Shown here one piece after another: positions 54,017 through 62,880 of a stretch of 64,000 nt of DNA. Origin of the DNA: Candidatus Bilophila faecipullorum (GTDB lineage Bacteria > Desulfobacterota > Desulfovibrionia > Desulfovibrionales > Desulfovibrionaceae); assembly GCA_944326695.1 (NCBI GenBank), contig CALVEZ010000009.1, positions 31,705 through 95,704 on the forward strand. Direction: 5' to 3'. Made by a program: the position numbers and the translations under genes. The stretch's first letter is position 1; each line of letters opens with the position of its first letter. The notes under the pieces were generated by a model. That model had not been told where the DNA came from, did no database searches, and saw only the letters and a list, made by a program, of their open reading frames with translations.

Positions 54017-55087
54017 CTAGTGGGATGCGGCCTCATCGAGAAAACGCGAAGTCGCCAACGGAACCCCTTCCAGCGCCTTGCTCTGGCGGCGGCTCAACGC
54101 GCCCGTGGCTTCATGAAAACGGACCACGTCCTCGATCCATGCCTGAAGCAGGCCTCCCTCGGCCCGGCTGCGGAAAATCGCGCGCTGCTCATCGCCGCTC
54201 AAAAAACGATGGTGCTCCAGATCGGCCCGAGCGACCTCCACGGAAACCTCTTGTCCGGCGAAGTCGCGCATAAAACGCTGATAGAGCGGCGCAAGCTCTT
54301 CCTTCGGCAGGGCGGAAATCGCCTCAACCGCCTTGAGATACGCCTTCATGAAAGCGGTCACGGCTGCGGGATCGGCGTCGGCGGCCTTGCGGTCGGCGAT
54401 AAGAAGGATGGGCTGGGTGATCCCGCAGTCCCGGCCCGTGGCTACGCGCTTCAGTCCTAGGCTTTCGGCCTTGTAGGTGTCCGGGGCCCACAGCGCGACT
54501 GCGTCGCCCATGCCGCCCATAAAGGCCTTGAGCGCCTCCTCGGGCTTCGTATCAATGACGATGGCTTCCGCATCGCTCGTGCCGAGGCGTTCCAGCCAGA
54601 AATAAAGGAGCTGGTGCGCGCTGGTCCCCACGGGGGCGAGAACGGTCTTGCCCTGCATGGCGGCGGCGCTGCCGTAAAGCTCGGGATAGGAGGGATTCTC
54701 GCCCTTCAAGGCCAGCAGGGGACTGTCCGGCCTCACGTACACGGCGTTGGCCGCCGTCTCGTCCGAGCCCACGCCGATGACGTATATCCGCTTGTCGAGG
54801 AGACCGAAGACCGCGGCGGCCCCGCCGCAGCCGCCGATGACGCAGCCCGCCCCGCGCATGTTGTCCACCAGATTCTTCCCCGTAGGAAAGAGAACGAGTT
54901 CCAGCGAAATGCCGTTTTCCGCATCCCACTTCCGTTCATGCGCGTACCATGCGGCGAAGGCTTCATGCTCGGCCAGCCATGCCGTCCTGACCGTGGGCAA
55001 GGGCGAGGCGCAGACAAAGCCGGGCACGGCCAGCGCCGCAGCCATAACAAAGGCAAGCAAACGAGCGAACAACACGGGATACCTCAC
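54017..55087 (-). CDS. Periplasmic binding protein, taurine/sulfonate/nitrate type
   Basis: A 356-residue secreted protein of the NMT1/SsuA-TauA-like family. Signal peptide about residues 1-27 (cleavage after VCA). Blocks such as WYAHERKWDAENGISLELVLFPTGKNLVDNM, AGCVIGGCGGAAAVFGLLDKRIYVIGVG, VLAPVGTSAHQLLYFWLERLG and ALWAPDTYKAESLG are typical of these ABC binding proteins, which bind sulfonates, nitrate or thiamine precursors. No ABC permease or ATPase gene is present in the window, so the partner is elsewhere or the protein has another role. A GTG at 55087 is used, 43 bp after GRE-2. Confidence 0.85.
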   Translation of the reverse strand: MRYPVLFARLLAFVMAAALAVPGFVCASPLPTVRTAWLAEHEAFAAWYAHERKWDAENGISLELVLFPTGKNLVDNMRGAGCVIGGCGGAAAVFGLLDKRIYVIGVGSDETAANAVYVRPDSPLLALKGENPSYPELYGSAAAMQGKTVLAPVGTSAHQLLYFWLERLGTSDAEAIVIDTKPEEALKAFMGGMGDAVALWAPDTYKAESLGLKRVATGRDCGITQPILLIADRKAADADPAAVTAFMKAYLKAVEAISALPKEELAPLYQRFMRDFAGQEVSVEVARADLEHHRFLSGDEQRAIFRSRAEGGLLQAWIEDVVRFHEATGALSRRQSKALEGVPLATSRFLDEAASH

Positions 55088-55130
55088 TTTTAAGGCCGCG
55101 CCCCTTGCGGAGGGCGCGGCCGGGCGGATG

Positions 55131-57515
55131 TTAGAGTTCGTGGGCCGTACGGCTCAGGATGTCCTCCTGAATCTCGCGGCTCAATTCGACGAAGTAGGCG
55201 CTGTAGCCTGCCACGCGGACGAGCAGGCTCTTGTAGTCTTCCGGCGTCCGCTGGGCGCAGCGCAGGACCTCATGGCTGACGACGTTGAACTGGACATGGA
55301 AAACGTCGAGGTCGAGGAAGGTCTTCAGGAAGGCGGACAAACGCCGCTTGCCCTCTTCCCCCGCCACCACGGTGGGCGTCAGCTTGATGTTGAGCAGGGT
55401 GCCGCCGTCAATGCAGTCGTGCGGGAGCTTGCCGAGAGACTGGAGGATGGCCGTAGGACCGAGCCTGTCCATGCCCTGCGAGGGCGAACAGCCGTCCGCC
55501 AGCGGCTTCCCGGCCTTGCGGCCCGAGGGCAGGGCCGCAACGGAAAGGCCCTGCGGGACGTTGGAGGAAACGGGATAGAGCGCGGGCAGCTTGGGATTGC
55601 CGAGCTTGCCGCGATAGGAGGCGATCTCCTTGATGACGACATCGAACAACTTGGTCATGTTGGCGTCGGCCTCGTCGTTGTTGTTGCCCCACTTGGGGGC
55701 ATCCTCAACGAGCATCCGGCGGATGTGTTCGCAGCCCTCGAAGTCGGCCTTGACCGCCGCCACGAGATCGGCCATCGACACGCGGCCTTCCTCGAAGACC
55801 AGCTTTTTCACCGCCGTCACGGAATCCACGAAATCGGCAAGGCCGTTGCCGTTCATGCCCGGACCCGTGTTGAATTCGGCCCCGCCGTGGGTCAGATCGC
55901 GGCCCTTCTCAATGCAGCCGCTCATGAGCATCGAGGCCACGGGATTGGGCAGATACTGATAGTGAAGTTCCTCAAGCAGGTTCTGCGACACCGAGAACTG
56001 GTGCAGGAGGAAACGCAACTGCGTATACACCGCCTCCTCAAACTGCGCGTAGGTCGTGAAGGCCGCGGCATCCCCGGTTTCCGCGCCGAGCTTCTTGCCG
56101 CTCTTCAGGTGCACGCCGTTGGTGAGGGCGAACTCCACCACGCTGCCGAGGTTGTAGTGCCCGGCGGAACTCCACTGATAATGGCGTCCGGCGAGCTGCG
56201 CCTCGACGCAGCCGATGGGGGCCCAGTCCCGGGCGAGGTGGGCGGGGATGCCCTTCTTGAGGAGCATCTTGTAGCCGACCTCGTCGCTGAAGATGGCCGG
56301 AAAACCGGACCCGGTCTGCACCAGTTCCGCGATCTTGAGGAAAAACTCTTCGGGGTTCTTCTTGCTCAGACGCACGGAGAGCGAGGGCTGCACCATCTGC
56401 ACGTCGATGCTGGCCTGAAGCATGAGGTAGGTCAGCTCGTTGACGGCGTCGCGCCCGTAGGCGTCGAGGCCGCCCAAAGCGATGTTCTGGAAGGCGCAGA
56501 AGCCCGAATAGTGCTTGGCGGCCGGCTCGTTCCAATACCATATCTGCTCGCCCATCTTCACCCACAGGCTTTCGATGACCTCAAGGGCGTCCTCGTCGGT
56601 GAGCCCGGCCTCCCTGTCGCGGCGGTAATAGGGAATGAGGTACTGATCGAGCAGGCCCGGCGAATAGCCTCCCGCGTTGCCCTCGATGAAGAGGCCCACG
56701 AAGACGAAATAGGTCAGTTGGAGAGCCTCGTGCAGGGTTTCGGGCGGATTGTGGGCGATGCGCTCACAGACCGCAGCGATGCGCCCGAGATCGCGGCGGC
56801 GCGCCTCGTCCGCGCCCTCCATCAGCTCCCGTGCCGTGGCCGCATGGCGTTCGCACAGGGCGCTGAAGCCTTCGCAGCAGATGATCACCGATTGCCAGAA
56901 ATCGCGCTTGGCGAAGTTCTCGATGTCGTTGTAGTCGAGCCCGGCGAGCTTTTCCTCCGCCTGCCGCCGGATGCCGTCGAAGCCGAGGGGCAGGACGAGC
57001 TGATGCAGGGCCGGGACCATGTCGCCGGGCGTGCATTCGATCTTCACGTCGTTGTCGCAGATGCCGCCCACGGAAAAAAGCTCGTGCACGTCCCGAGGAG
57101 CCCGGGCATCCCAGAAGTCGCGCAGGGTCTTCCCCTTCCAATAGGGGTAGATTTCCTCACGGTAAAGCGTCTTCTGCTCCTCCGTGATCTGGTAAGGGTC
57201 CTGCGGACGGGTGCTCATGGTGTCGAGCTCGTTGTAGAACCAGTTGTTGGAAAGCTCGGGGTTCACATGGATGCTGCGCGCCACGGCCCCGGCATTGCCC
57301 ACGATGAGCTCGTCCGGCTGAATGGTGATGGTTTTGGTTTCGCAGTGCCGCTTGAAAACCCTGGCGCGGCGGATGATCATGGGTTCGCTTTCGCTTTCCT
57401 TGAACACGCGGGTCGCGGTCAGGGCCCCTTCAAGGCAGACGCTCGGCTTGTGGGAAAAAAACTGCCGCTTGAGACGCATAACCCGTTCGAGGCGGGCTTC
57501 CTTGGTGAGAGACAT
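55131..57515 (-). CDS. Glycyl radical enzyme 2, substrate unknown
   Basis: A 794-residue paralogue of GRE-1. The thiyl site is GCVEA (Cys436, Glu438) and the glycyl loop is RVAGY (Gly770). Other blocks are TITIQPDELIVGNAGA, PELSNNWFYNELDTMSTRPQDPY and HYQWSSAGHYNLGSVVEFAL after the Cys. Pocket segments read SVGGICDNDVKIE, IEGNAGGYS and SNVPQGLS, again without the His/Ser/Asn of glycerol dehydratase. They differ from GRE-1 at a few positions (Asn for Cys, Asp for Gly), so substrates may differ. An ATG at 57515 with GGAG seven bases ahead is preferred over 57521. It follows its activase gene by 33 bp. Confidence 0.93.
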   Translation of the reverse strand: MSLTKEARLERVMRLKRQFFSHKPSVCLEGALTATRVFKESESEPMIIRRARVFKRHCETKTITIQPDELIVGNAGAVARSIHVNPELSNNWFYNELDTMSTRPQDPYQITEEQKTLYREEIYPYWKGKTLRDFWDARAPRDVHELFSVGGICDNDVKIECTPGDMVPALHQLVLPLGFDGIRRQAEEKLAGLDYNDIENFAKRDFWQSVIICCEGFSALCERHAATARELMEGADEARRRDLGRIAAVCERIAHNPPETLHEALQLTYFVFVGLFIEGNAGGYSPGLLDQYLIPYYRRDREAGLTDEDALEVIESLWVKMGEQIWYWNEPAAKHYSGFCAFQNIALGGLDAYGRDAVNELTYLMLQASIDVQMVQPSLSVRLSKKNPEEFFLKIAELVQTGSGFPAIFSDEVGYKMLLKKGIPAHLARDWAPIGCVEAQLAGRHYQWSSAGHYNLGSVVEFALTNGVHLKSGKKLGAETGDAAAFTTYAQFEEAVYTQLRFLLHQFSVSQNLLEELHYQYLPNPVASMLMSGCIEKGRDLTHGGAEFNTGPGMNGNGLADFVDSVTAVKKLVFEEGRVSMADLVAAVKADFEGCEHIRRMLVEDAPKWGNNNDEADANMTKLFDVVIKEIASYRGKLGNPKLPALYPVSSNVPQGLSVAALPSGRKAGKPLADGCSPSQGMDRLGPTAILQSLGKLPHDCIDGGTLLNIKLTPTVVAGEEGKRRLSAFLKTFLDLDVFHVQFNVVSHEVLRCAQRTPEDYKSLLVRVAGYSAYFVELSREIQEDILSRTAHEL

Positions 57516-57548
57516 CGTCATTCTCCTTTCGTTTCGCTGTGCCGACGA

Positions 57549-58475
57549 TCAGGCGGAGCACAGAACCTTTACATGGCCCGCGTGTTCCCGGACGCAGCCC
57601 ACGGCGGCGGCCACGGCCTCCCGAGCAAGGGGGGGAACATCGCCCAGCGCGTAGGCGCGCCCGAGCATGTCGTACTTGTTTTTGCCGAGGCGGTGGTAGG
57701 GCAGAAGCTCCAGATCGGCGAGGCCCTCCAGCCCGGCGGCGAAAGCGCCGTAGCGCTCCAGATGATCGGGATCGTCGTTCATGCCGGGAATGAGCGGAAG
57801 GCGCAGATGAAGGGCGAGACGACCGCCCATTTCGCGCCCGAGCCGCCGGAGATTGTCCAGAATCAGATCGTTGGGCTGACCCGTGAGCCGCTGGTGCGCC
57901 CCGGCGTCGAGGTGCTTCACATCAAAAAAAATATGATCCATCGTTTCGGCCAATTCGCGCAGATGCGTGTAGGCCCCGAAGCCGGACGTCTCCATCGCCG
58001 TATTGATGTTGAGCCTGCGGCAGCGCTCGGCCAGCTCGACGGCAAAGCCGTACTGCATGAGGACCTCCCCGCCGGAAAAGGTCACGCCGCCTCCCGAGTT
58101 GCGGTAAAAGAGCATATCGCCCTTGAGGATGTCGAACACCTCCTCGACCGAATACTCGGTTCCGGCCATGACCAGCGCCTTGCCGGGACAGTCCCGCGCG
58201 CACAGTCCGCAGTCGTCGCACAGCGCGCGGTCGATGACCGGCGCCTTTCCCGGCTCCTGCGTTACGACTCCCTTGGGACAAATCCGGGCGCAGAGGCCGC
58301 AGGCAAGGCAATTGTCGGCCTTTTGGAGCAGCTCCCGCGTCGGACGCTGCGTGGTCGGGTTGGAACACCACAGGCAACGCAACGGGCAGCCTTTGAAAAA
58401 GACGGTCGTCCGCGTCCCCGGGCCGTCATGCAGGCAGTAGTGCTGGATATTCTCAATGAGCGCCTTCATGCCCAT
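57549..58475 (-). CDS. Glycyl radical enzyme activase (radical SAM)
   Basis: A 308-residue activating enzyme that uses SAM to make the glycyl radical on GRE-1 and GRE-2. The radical SAM cluster is FKGCPLRCLWCSNP (C-X3-C-X2-C). Two extra [4Fe-4S] ferredoxin motifs, CLACGLCARICPKG and CDDCGLCARDCPGK, lie at about 60-105. GGGVTFSGGEVLMQ, which holds SAM, and METSGFG follow. This is the standard arrangement for eliminase activases. No other activase gene is in the window, so it presumably serves both enzymes. The gene starts four bases after the SDR gene ends. Confidence 0.95.
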   Translation of the reverse strand: MGMKALIENIQHYCLHDGPGTRTTVFFKGCPLRCLWCSNPTTQRPTRELLQKADNCLACGLCARICPKGVVTQEPGKAPVIDRALCDDCGLCARDCPGKALVMAGTEYSVEEVFDILKGDMLFYRNSGGGVTFSGGEVLMQYGFAVELAERCRRLNINTAMETSGFGAYTHLRELAETMDHIFFDVKHLDAGAHQRLTGQPNDLILDNLRRLGREMGGRLALHLRLPLIPGMNDDPDHLERYGAFAAGLEGLADLELLPYHRLGKNKYDMLGRAYALGDVPPLAREAVAAAVGCVREHAGHVKVLCSA

Positions 58476-58479
58476 GCTC

Positions 58480-59283
58480 CTACAGCGTCAGGCTGTCGTA
58501 TTCTTCCGGGTGACGGTTGCGCAGCGCGTAGAGCTTGGCGATTTCGACGCTGCCGCGCCGCTCCACGTCCTTCGCGCATTCAAGCAGGACATCCATGACC
58601 CGGACGGGGCTGCGCAGCGAGAGCAGCCAGCGCACGGTAGCGGCCACATCCTCGGGCTGGATCATTTCCTCCGGAGCCAGCGACGCGCCCTCCCCGGCGG
58701 CCATGTCGGTGTTCACCCAACCGGGGCAAAGGGTCGTGATGCTGATGCCCTTGGCGGAGAGATCGCGGAAGGCAGATTCCCCGAGCCCCACCAGGCCGAA
58801 CTTGGAGGCAGAGTAGCCCCCGAGGTTGGCCACGGCGACCTTGCCGTTGCGCGAGGCCACGTTGATGATGCGCCCGCTCCCCTGCGCCTCCATGATCGGC
58901 ACCACTTCCTGCATGAAGACGAAGGGCGCGCGCAGGTTGACCTCGAAAAGGCGGGTGAAGGTCGCCGGGTCCAGATCGAAGGTTCCGGGAATGCTGATCC
59001 CGGCCCCGTTGAAGAGGAGATCAATCCGGCCCCACCGTTCCTTGACGGCCCCGACCACAGCGCGGATGGCGGCCACATCGGACACGTCGGCGGCGTATAT
59101 GTCGGGAGCCGCTTCCGCATCCAGATGATGCGCCGCGGCAATCTCCTCTCTCGCCGCCTCAAGATTGGCGCGGCTGCGGGCCACAAGCTGCACCCGGTAT
59201 CCCAATGAGGCCAACTCGTGCGCCACGGCCTTGCCGATGCCGCGGCTTCCTCCGGTAACAATGGCGACAGGAATGGATTTCAT
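58480..59283 (-). CDS. Short-chain dehydrogenase/reductase
   Basis: A 267-residue classical SDR. The NAD(P) site is TGGSRGIG (about residues 9-16), NGAG stabilises the sheet, and the catalytic set is Ser in INVASRNG with YSASK twelve residues on. An Arg soon after the Gly-rich loop (VARSRANLE) suggests NADP(H). In the operon it would oxidise or reduce the carbonyl or alcohol made by the GRE, as SDR or iron alcohol dehydrogenases do in sulfonate pathways. The start at 59283 has GGGAGAAGG ahead; the longer frame is not supported. Confidence 0.92.
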   Translation of the reverse strand: MKSIPVAIVTGGSRGIGKAVAHELASLGYRVQLVARSRANLEAAREEIAAAHHLDAEAAPDIYAADVSDVAAIRAVVGAVKERWGRIDLLFNGAGISIPGTFDLDPATFTRLFEVNLRAPFVFMQEVVPIMEAQGSGRIINVASRNGKVAVANLGGYSASKFGLVGLGESAFRDLSAKGISITTLCPGWVNTDMAAGEGASLAPEEMIQPEDVAATVRWLLSLRSPVRVMDVLLECAKDVERRGSVEIAKLYALRNRHPEEYDSLTL

Positions 59284-59327
59284 GACCTTCTCCCTTGAAG
59301 GGCAACCGCAAGACCGCCAGTGCGGGC

Positions 59328-59699
59328 TCATGAGGCCGCTTCTTCGTTTTCGTTGAAATTGCAGATGAAAGATTTCTTCACGTAGCCGTCCACATGCCAG
59401 ATCGTGCGCGCGCCATAAGGGATCATGAAGGCGTCGCCCGGGACCACGGTCACCCGCGACCCGTCCGCGTGCTCGATGACCGCCTCGCCTTCAAGGATGG
59501 TGCACATCTCATTGCTGGGATGGGCCGAAATCTCGAAGGTGCCGCCCTCGCACGTCCAGATGCCCGCCGTCAGCCTGCCCGACGGATGGACGAAACAGCG
59601 CCACGTGTGCGTCACGGGATTCCCGGAAAGCGGGTTGGGAGCGATGCCCTCAACGTGCTCCACAGCCCCCTCCGGGCTGAAGCGGACAATCGTTTTCAT
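59328..59699 (-). CDS. Cupin protein (DUF861/ureidoglycine-type)
   Basis: A 123-residue one-domain cupin. Blocks are IWTCEGGTFEISAHPSNEMCTILEGEAVIEHADG and VVPGDAFMIPYGARTIWHVDGYVKKSF, the Cupin_3 pattern with TxEMCTILEGE. Members include EutQ-like and (S)-ureidoglycine aminohydrolase proteins. It is the first gene of the cupin-SDR-activase-GRE-2 operon. Its role may be to bind or isomerise a pathway intermediate. Confidence 0.87.
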   Translation of the reverse strand: MKTIVRFSPEGAVEHVEGIAPNPLSGNPVTHTWRCFVHPSGRLTAGIWTCEGGTFEISAHPSNEMCTILEGEAVIEHADGSRVTVVPGDAFMIPYGARTIWHVDGYVKKSFICNFNENEEAAS

Positions 59700-59712
59700 G
59701 GCGACCTCTTTT

Positions 59713-59729
59713 GTTCTTTTATTTGGAAC
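59713..59729 (-). promoter_or_regulatory. Operator upstream of the GRE operon
   Basis: GTTC-TTTTATTTG-GAAC: the same 4-9-4 inverted repeat as at 50478-50494. It lies 14 bp ahead of the cupin ATG. TTGACA (minus strand, 59761-59766) may be the -35, but no good -10 at 17 bp is seen. Further palindromes in the upstream gap are CTGTT-CGT-AACAG (59821-59833) and AGAACGTTCT (59859-59868). Confidence 0.7.
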
Positions 59730-59774
59730 TTTTTTCTATTTTTGTATACAGAGGCGGCTTTGTCAAGCCTCCGG

Positions 59775-59800
59775 CAAAAAAAAACCGCCCTGCGCGGGCG
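59775..59800 (-). terminator. Terminator downstream of the XRE gene
   Basis: On the minus strand CGCCC-GCGCA-GGGCG is followed by G and a run of nine T. It closes the XRE transcript before the GRE operon promoter. The remaining 225 bp up to the XRE stop hold nothing else recognised. Confidence 0.75.
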
Positions 59801-60025
59801 ATTCATGAAAGGAAAACCATCTGTTCGTAACAGACTATATTTTATGAAAAAAAGAAAAAGAACGTTCTAAAAACACCAAAGACACGGGCGCTTGAGCCGA
59901 CGTCACAACATCAACCACAAAGACCGTCGCCCCGTCTTACAAAAAAAGACAGCTTCCTCCTCTGCCTGCCTGTGGGTCCACCGCCTGCACGGACGCCTCT
60001 TTTTCGGGTCCGCAGGCCCGCCGTT

Positions 60026-60370
60026 TTAGCGGGGCGCAGCCAGCCGGGCGACCGTCGCAACGATTCCCACGATTTCTTCCTGAGCCTGCCGAGGCAGGGG
60101 AGAGAGCAACCTTTCTATGGTATACGCACACTCTCCCGCCTCCTCTTCCCCCCGAAACAAATCGGCTATGGAACACTCCAGCGCCTCCGCAAAAAGCTGC
60201 AACCTCTCAAATCGAGGGGCAATGACTCCCTTCTCCATACGGGACAAAGATTCCTGCGAAATGCCTACCCGTTCAGCCAATTCCTCTTGGCTCATCCTCA
60301 AGAGCTTCCGTTTTTCCGAAATGATAGCGCCGAATCGCATCATGACAGGCTTTGCCGTTTTGGGGTCCAT
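60026..60370 (-). CDS. XRE-family helix-turn-helix regulator
   Basis: A 114-residue DNA-binding protein. The HTH spans about residues 12-66 (FGAIISEKRKLLRMSQEELAERVGISQESLSRMEKG), a Cro/CI-type fold. The C-terminal 45 residues are acidic then Leu/Ile-rich (EEEAGECAYTIERLLSPLPRQAQEEI) and may dimerise. The start at 60370 has GGAGGG six bases ahead; an in-frame ATG four codons upstream is less likely. It precedes the GRE operon on the same strand but is separated by a terminator. Confidence 0.88.
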   Translation of the reverse strand: MDPKTAKPVMMRFGAIISEKRKLLRMSQEELAERVGISQESLSRMEKGVIAPRFERLQLFAEALECSIADLFRGEEEAGECAYTIERLLSPLPRQAQEEIVGIVATVARLAAPR

Positions 60371-60690
60371 TATGCCCTCCATACGTAAAATTTCATATGA
60401 AAAGCATACTTTCAGGAAAAGACAGAACTCGTTATGCACTAAAAGATATATTTATTAACGTGAAAAGCATATTCTGTATGATTTAGCCAGCCGATGCCCT
60501 TGCAGTGACTGAGGGAAGCCGACCCTTCAGCTATGAAAGACGGCCTCCCCCAAAGCGCGTTCGTAGCGCTCCCCAAGAAGGCCGTTTTCATGGGAGCGCA
60601 CATGCCGGAAAACGGAATCCGGCGCGCTCCCCACGCAAAGGCAGGTTCGGGAATCCTACAGCCACACTTTTATCAGACAGGAGAACGGTC
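60371..60690. other. Divergent gap between the XRE gene and the lipoprotein gene
   Basis: About 320 bp. The segment 60390-60485 is A/T-rich and contains two GAAAAGCATA(C/T)T copies (TGAAAAGCATACT at 60398 and TGAAAAGCATATT at 60460), 62 bp apart. These may be binding sites for the XRE protein. No gene is present. Confidence 0.5.
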
Positions 60691-61206
60691 ATGTCTTGGA
60701 AAAAGCGCTCCCTTCTCAACATGTTATTATTGACTCTGTGCCTTGTGCCCCTCACAGGCTGCCTTTCTCAGCTCATGCCCAACAACCACAGTTCGCTCAC
60801 CTACGAGGAAGCGAAGGCGGCACTCGTCGCCGGGAAGACAACCAAGGAGGAAGTCCGCGCCAAATTTGGCAAACCCGATACCATTTCCACTCTCAACGGT
60901 GCGGAAACATGGACCTACAAATGGAGCCCGACCCAAATGCCGGAAGCCCTCACCAATGCGGGCCGAAGCATGGGTAACATACTCACCTCACAGGCTATGG
61001 TGGGCGTATCCCAACCCATTGCCGCCAAGGGTGGCGTAGCTGCCGGAGTAGGCAGCGCCGTCCTCGTACAGGATGGCTCTTCGGCTCTCACCAACGCCGT
61101 ACTTCCACAGGAGAATGGAGAAACCAACAAAACACTGATCATTTCCTTTGATCGCAAGGGCCTCGTCCGCTCTTTCAGTCTGCACTCTCAAAGCGCCAAC
61201 AAGTAG
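60691..61206 (+). CDS. BamE/SmpA-like lipoprotein
   Basis: A 171-residue lipoprotein with lipobox LTGC (Cys25), and thus a lipid anchor in the envelope. SLTYEEAKAALVAGKTTKEEVRAKFGKPDTIS then GAETWTYKW is the BamE/SmpA-like repeat-turn fold (DUF-type small outer-membrane assembly proteins). A central Gly/Ala-rich segment follows, and the C-terminus IISFDRKGLVRSFSLHSQ adds a strand. Ser at +2 of the lipobox region favours outer membrane sorting. AGGAGAAC is well placed. A terminator follows. Confidence 0.85.
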   Translation: MSWKKRSLLNMLLLTLCLVPLTGCLSQLMPNNHSSLTYEEAKAALVAGKTTKEEVRAKFGKPDTISTLNGAETWTYKWSPTQMPEALTNAGRSMGNILTSQAMVGVSQPIAAKGGVAAGVGSAVLVQDGSSALTNAVLPQENGETNKTLIISFDRKGLVRSFSLHSQSANK

Positions 61207-61253
61207 CGTCTTCTCCATCTCTGCGCCCCTTTCGAGTCTGCTGCATAGCAGAA

Positions 61254-61290
61254 GAAGGCCGAGACAGCGTTGTCCCGGCCTTCTTTCACA
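61254..61290 (+). terminator. Terminator after the lipoprotein gene
   Basis: GAAGGCCG-A-GACA-GCGT-TGTC-C-CGGCCTTC hairpin (61254-61283) followed by TTTC. Confidence 0.8.
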
Positions 61291-61427
61291 AGCGAAGACG
61301 TGTAATAAACCAGAAAGGCTATCTGGAAGCTGTGCAGCTCACCACCTACGGGAAAGAAGCCACAGCCTCCGTTGATTTCCGTTCTCCTCAATTCTGTGAG
61401 AACAGTTCCCCTCCAAGTCCCCTTCTT

Positions 61428-62855
61428 CTAATACCGATACAAATCAGACTTGTAGGGGCCTTCCACGGGCACGCCGATGTAGGCGGCCTGTTCTTCGGTC
61501 AGCTTGCTCAACTTCACGCCGAGGCGGGCGAGGTGCAGGCGGGCCACTTCCTCATCAAGCTTCTTCGGCAGAGTGTAAACCTTGACCTCATGATCGTTGG
61601 CGGCAAGGTCCATCTGGGCCAGCACCTGATTGGTGAAGCTGTTGGACATTACGAAGCTGGCGTGGCCGGTGGCGCAGCCGAGGTTGACGAGGCGTCCTTC
61701 GGCCAGCACGATGAGGGAACGGCCGTTGGGCAATACCCACTTGTCCACCTGCGGCTTGATCTGAATGCGCTTGTTGGCCGGGTTGTCCTCAAGCCACGTC
61801 ATGTCGATTTCGTTGTCGAAGTGGCCGATGTTGCAGACGATGGCCTCGTCCTTCATGGCCCCCATATGCTCGCCTGTAATGACATGATAGTTGCCCGTGC
61901 AGGTGACAAAGATGTCGCCTTCCTTCACGGCCTCTTCCATCGTGGTCACTTCATAGCCTTCCATCGCGGCCTGAAGCGCGCAGATGGGATCGATCTCGGT
62001 CACGAGCACGCGCGCGCCGAAACCACGCATGGAGTGGGCGCAGCCCTTCCCCACGTCGCCGTAACCGGCCACGACCACCACCTTGCCCGCCACCATGATG
62101 TCGGTGGCGCGCTTGATGCCGTCGGCCAGCGACTCGCGGCAGCCGTAGAGGTTGTCGAACTTGGACTTCGTCACCGAGTCGTTGACGTTGATGGCCGGGA
62201 AGAGCAGCTTGCCCTGCTCGGAAAGCTGATAGAGGCGATGCACGCCCGTGGTCGTCTCTTCGGACACGCCGCGCACCTTGGAGGCCACCTTGCCCCAGTG
62301 CCCCGGATTGGTCGCGTGGCCGAGGGCGATGCGGTCCATGAGGATGCGGGCTTCCTTGGAATCGACAGGACGATCAAGGATGGAGGGATCGCGCTCCACG
62401 TCCACGCCGAGGTGGATCATCAGGGTGGCGTCGCCGCCGTCGTCCACGATGAGGTCGGGACCGGAACCGTCGGGCCACGTCAGCGCCATTTCCGTGCACC
62501 ACCAATAGTCCTCAAGCGTTTCGCCCTTCCACGCAAAAACCTTGGCGTAACCGAGGTCCGCGATGGCGGCGGCGGCGTGATCCTGCGTGGAGAAAATGTT
62601 GCAGGAGGCCCAGCGGATGTCAGCCCCCAGCGCGTGCAGGGTCTGAATGAGCATGGCCGTCTGGATGGTCATGTGCAGCGAACCCATGACCTTAAGGCCC
62701 TGCAAGGGCTTGGCGTCGCCGTAACGGCGGATGAGTTCCATGAGGCCGGGCATTTCGCGCTCGGAAAGCTGCATTTCCTTTTTGCCGAAGTCAGCGAGGG
62801 AAATATCGGCCACCTTGTAGGGCAGCGAAAGATCAAGAGGTTTCGCGTTGGACAT
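61428..62855 (-). CDS. ahcY: Adenosylhomocysteinase
   Basis: A 475-residue NAD-dependent enzyme splitting S-adenosylhomocysteine to adenosine and homocysteine. Visible blocks are [51 protein letters not shown] and the NAD Rossmann motif [15 protein letters not shown], ending with the conserved PYKSDLYRY. It recycles the methyl cycle product. It lies 25 bp after the SahR-like regulator gene and would be in one operon with it. The ATG at 62855 has GGAG six bases upstream. Confidence 0.97.
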   Translation of the reverse strand: MSNAKPLDLSLPYKVADISLADFGKKEMQLSEREMPGLMELIRRYGDAKPLQGLKVMGSLHMTIQTAMLIQTLHALGADIRWASCNIFSTQDHAAAAIADLGYAKVFAWKGETLEDYWWCTEMALTWPDGSGPDLIVDDGGDATLMIHLGVDVERDPSILDRPVDSKEARILMDRIALGHATNPGHWGKVASKVRGVSEETTTGVHRLYQLSEQGKLLFPAINVNDSVTKSKFDNLYGCRESLADGIKRATDIMVAGKVVVVAGYGDVGKGCAHSMRGFGARVLVTEIDPICALQAAMEGYEVTTMEEAVKEGDIFVTCTGNYHVITGEHMGAMKDEAIVCNIGHFDNEIDMTWLEDNPANKRIQIKPQVDKWVLPNGRSLIVLAEGRLVNLGCATGHASFVMSNSFTNQVLAQMDLAANDHEVKVYTLPKKLDEEVARLHLARLGVKLSKLTEEQAAYIGVPVEGPYKSDLYRY

Positions 62856-62880
62856 GTTCGTCTCCATAAAAAGTTGTCTG

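Noticed and set aside
54747..58598. 1283-codon plus-strand frame opposite the GRE-2 operon
   Set aside because: Antisense of GRE-2, the activase and the binding protein; Gly/Ala/His/Val-rich with no domain.
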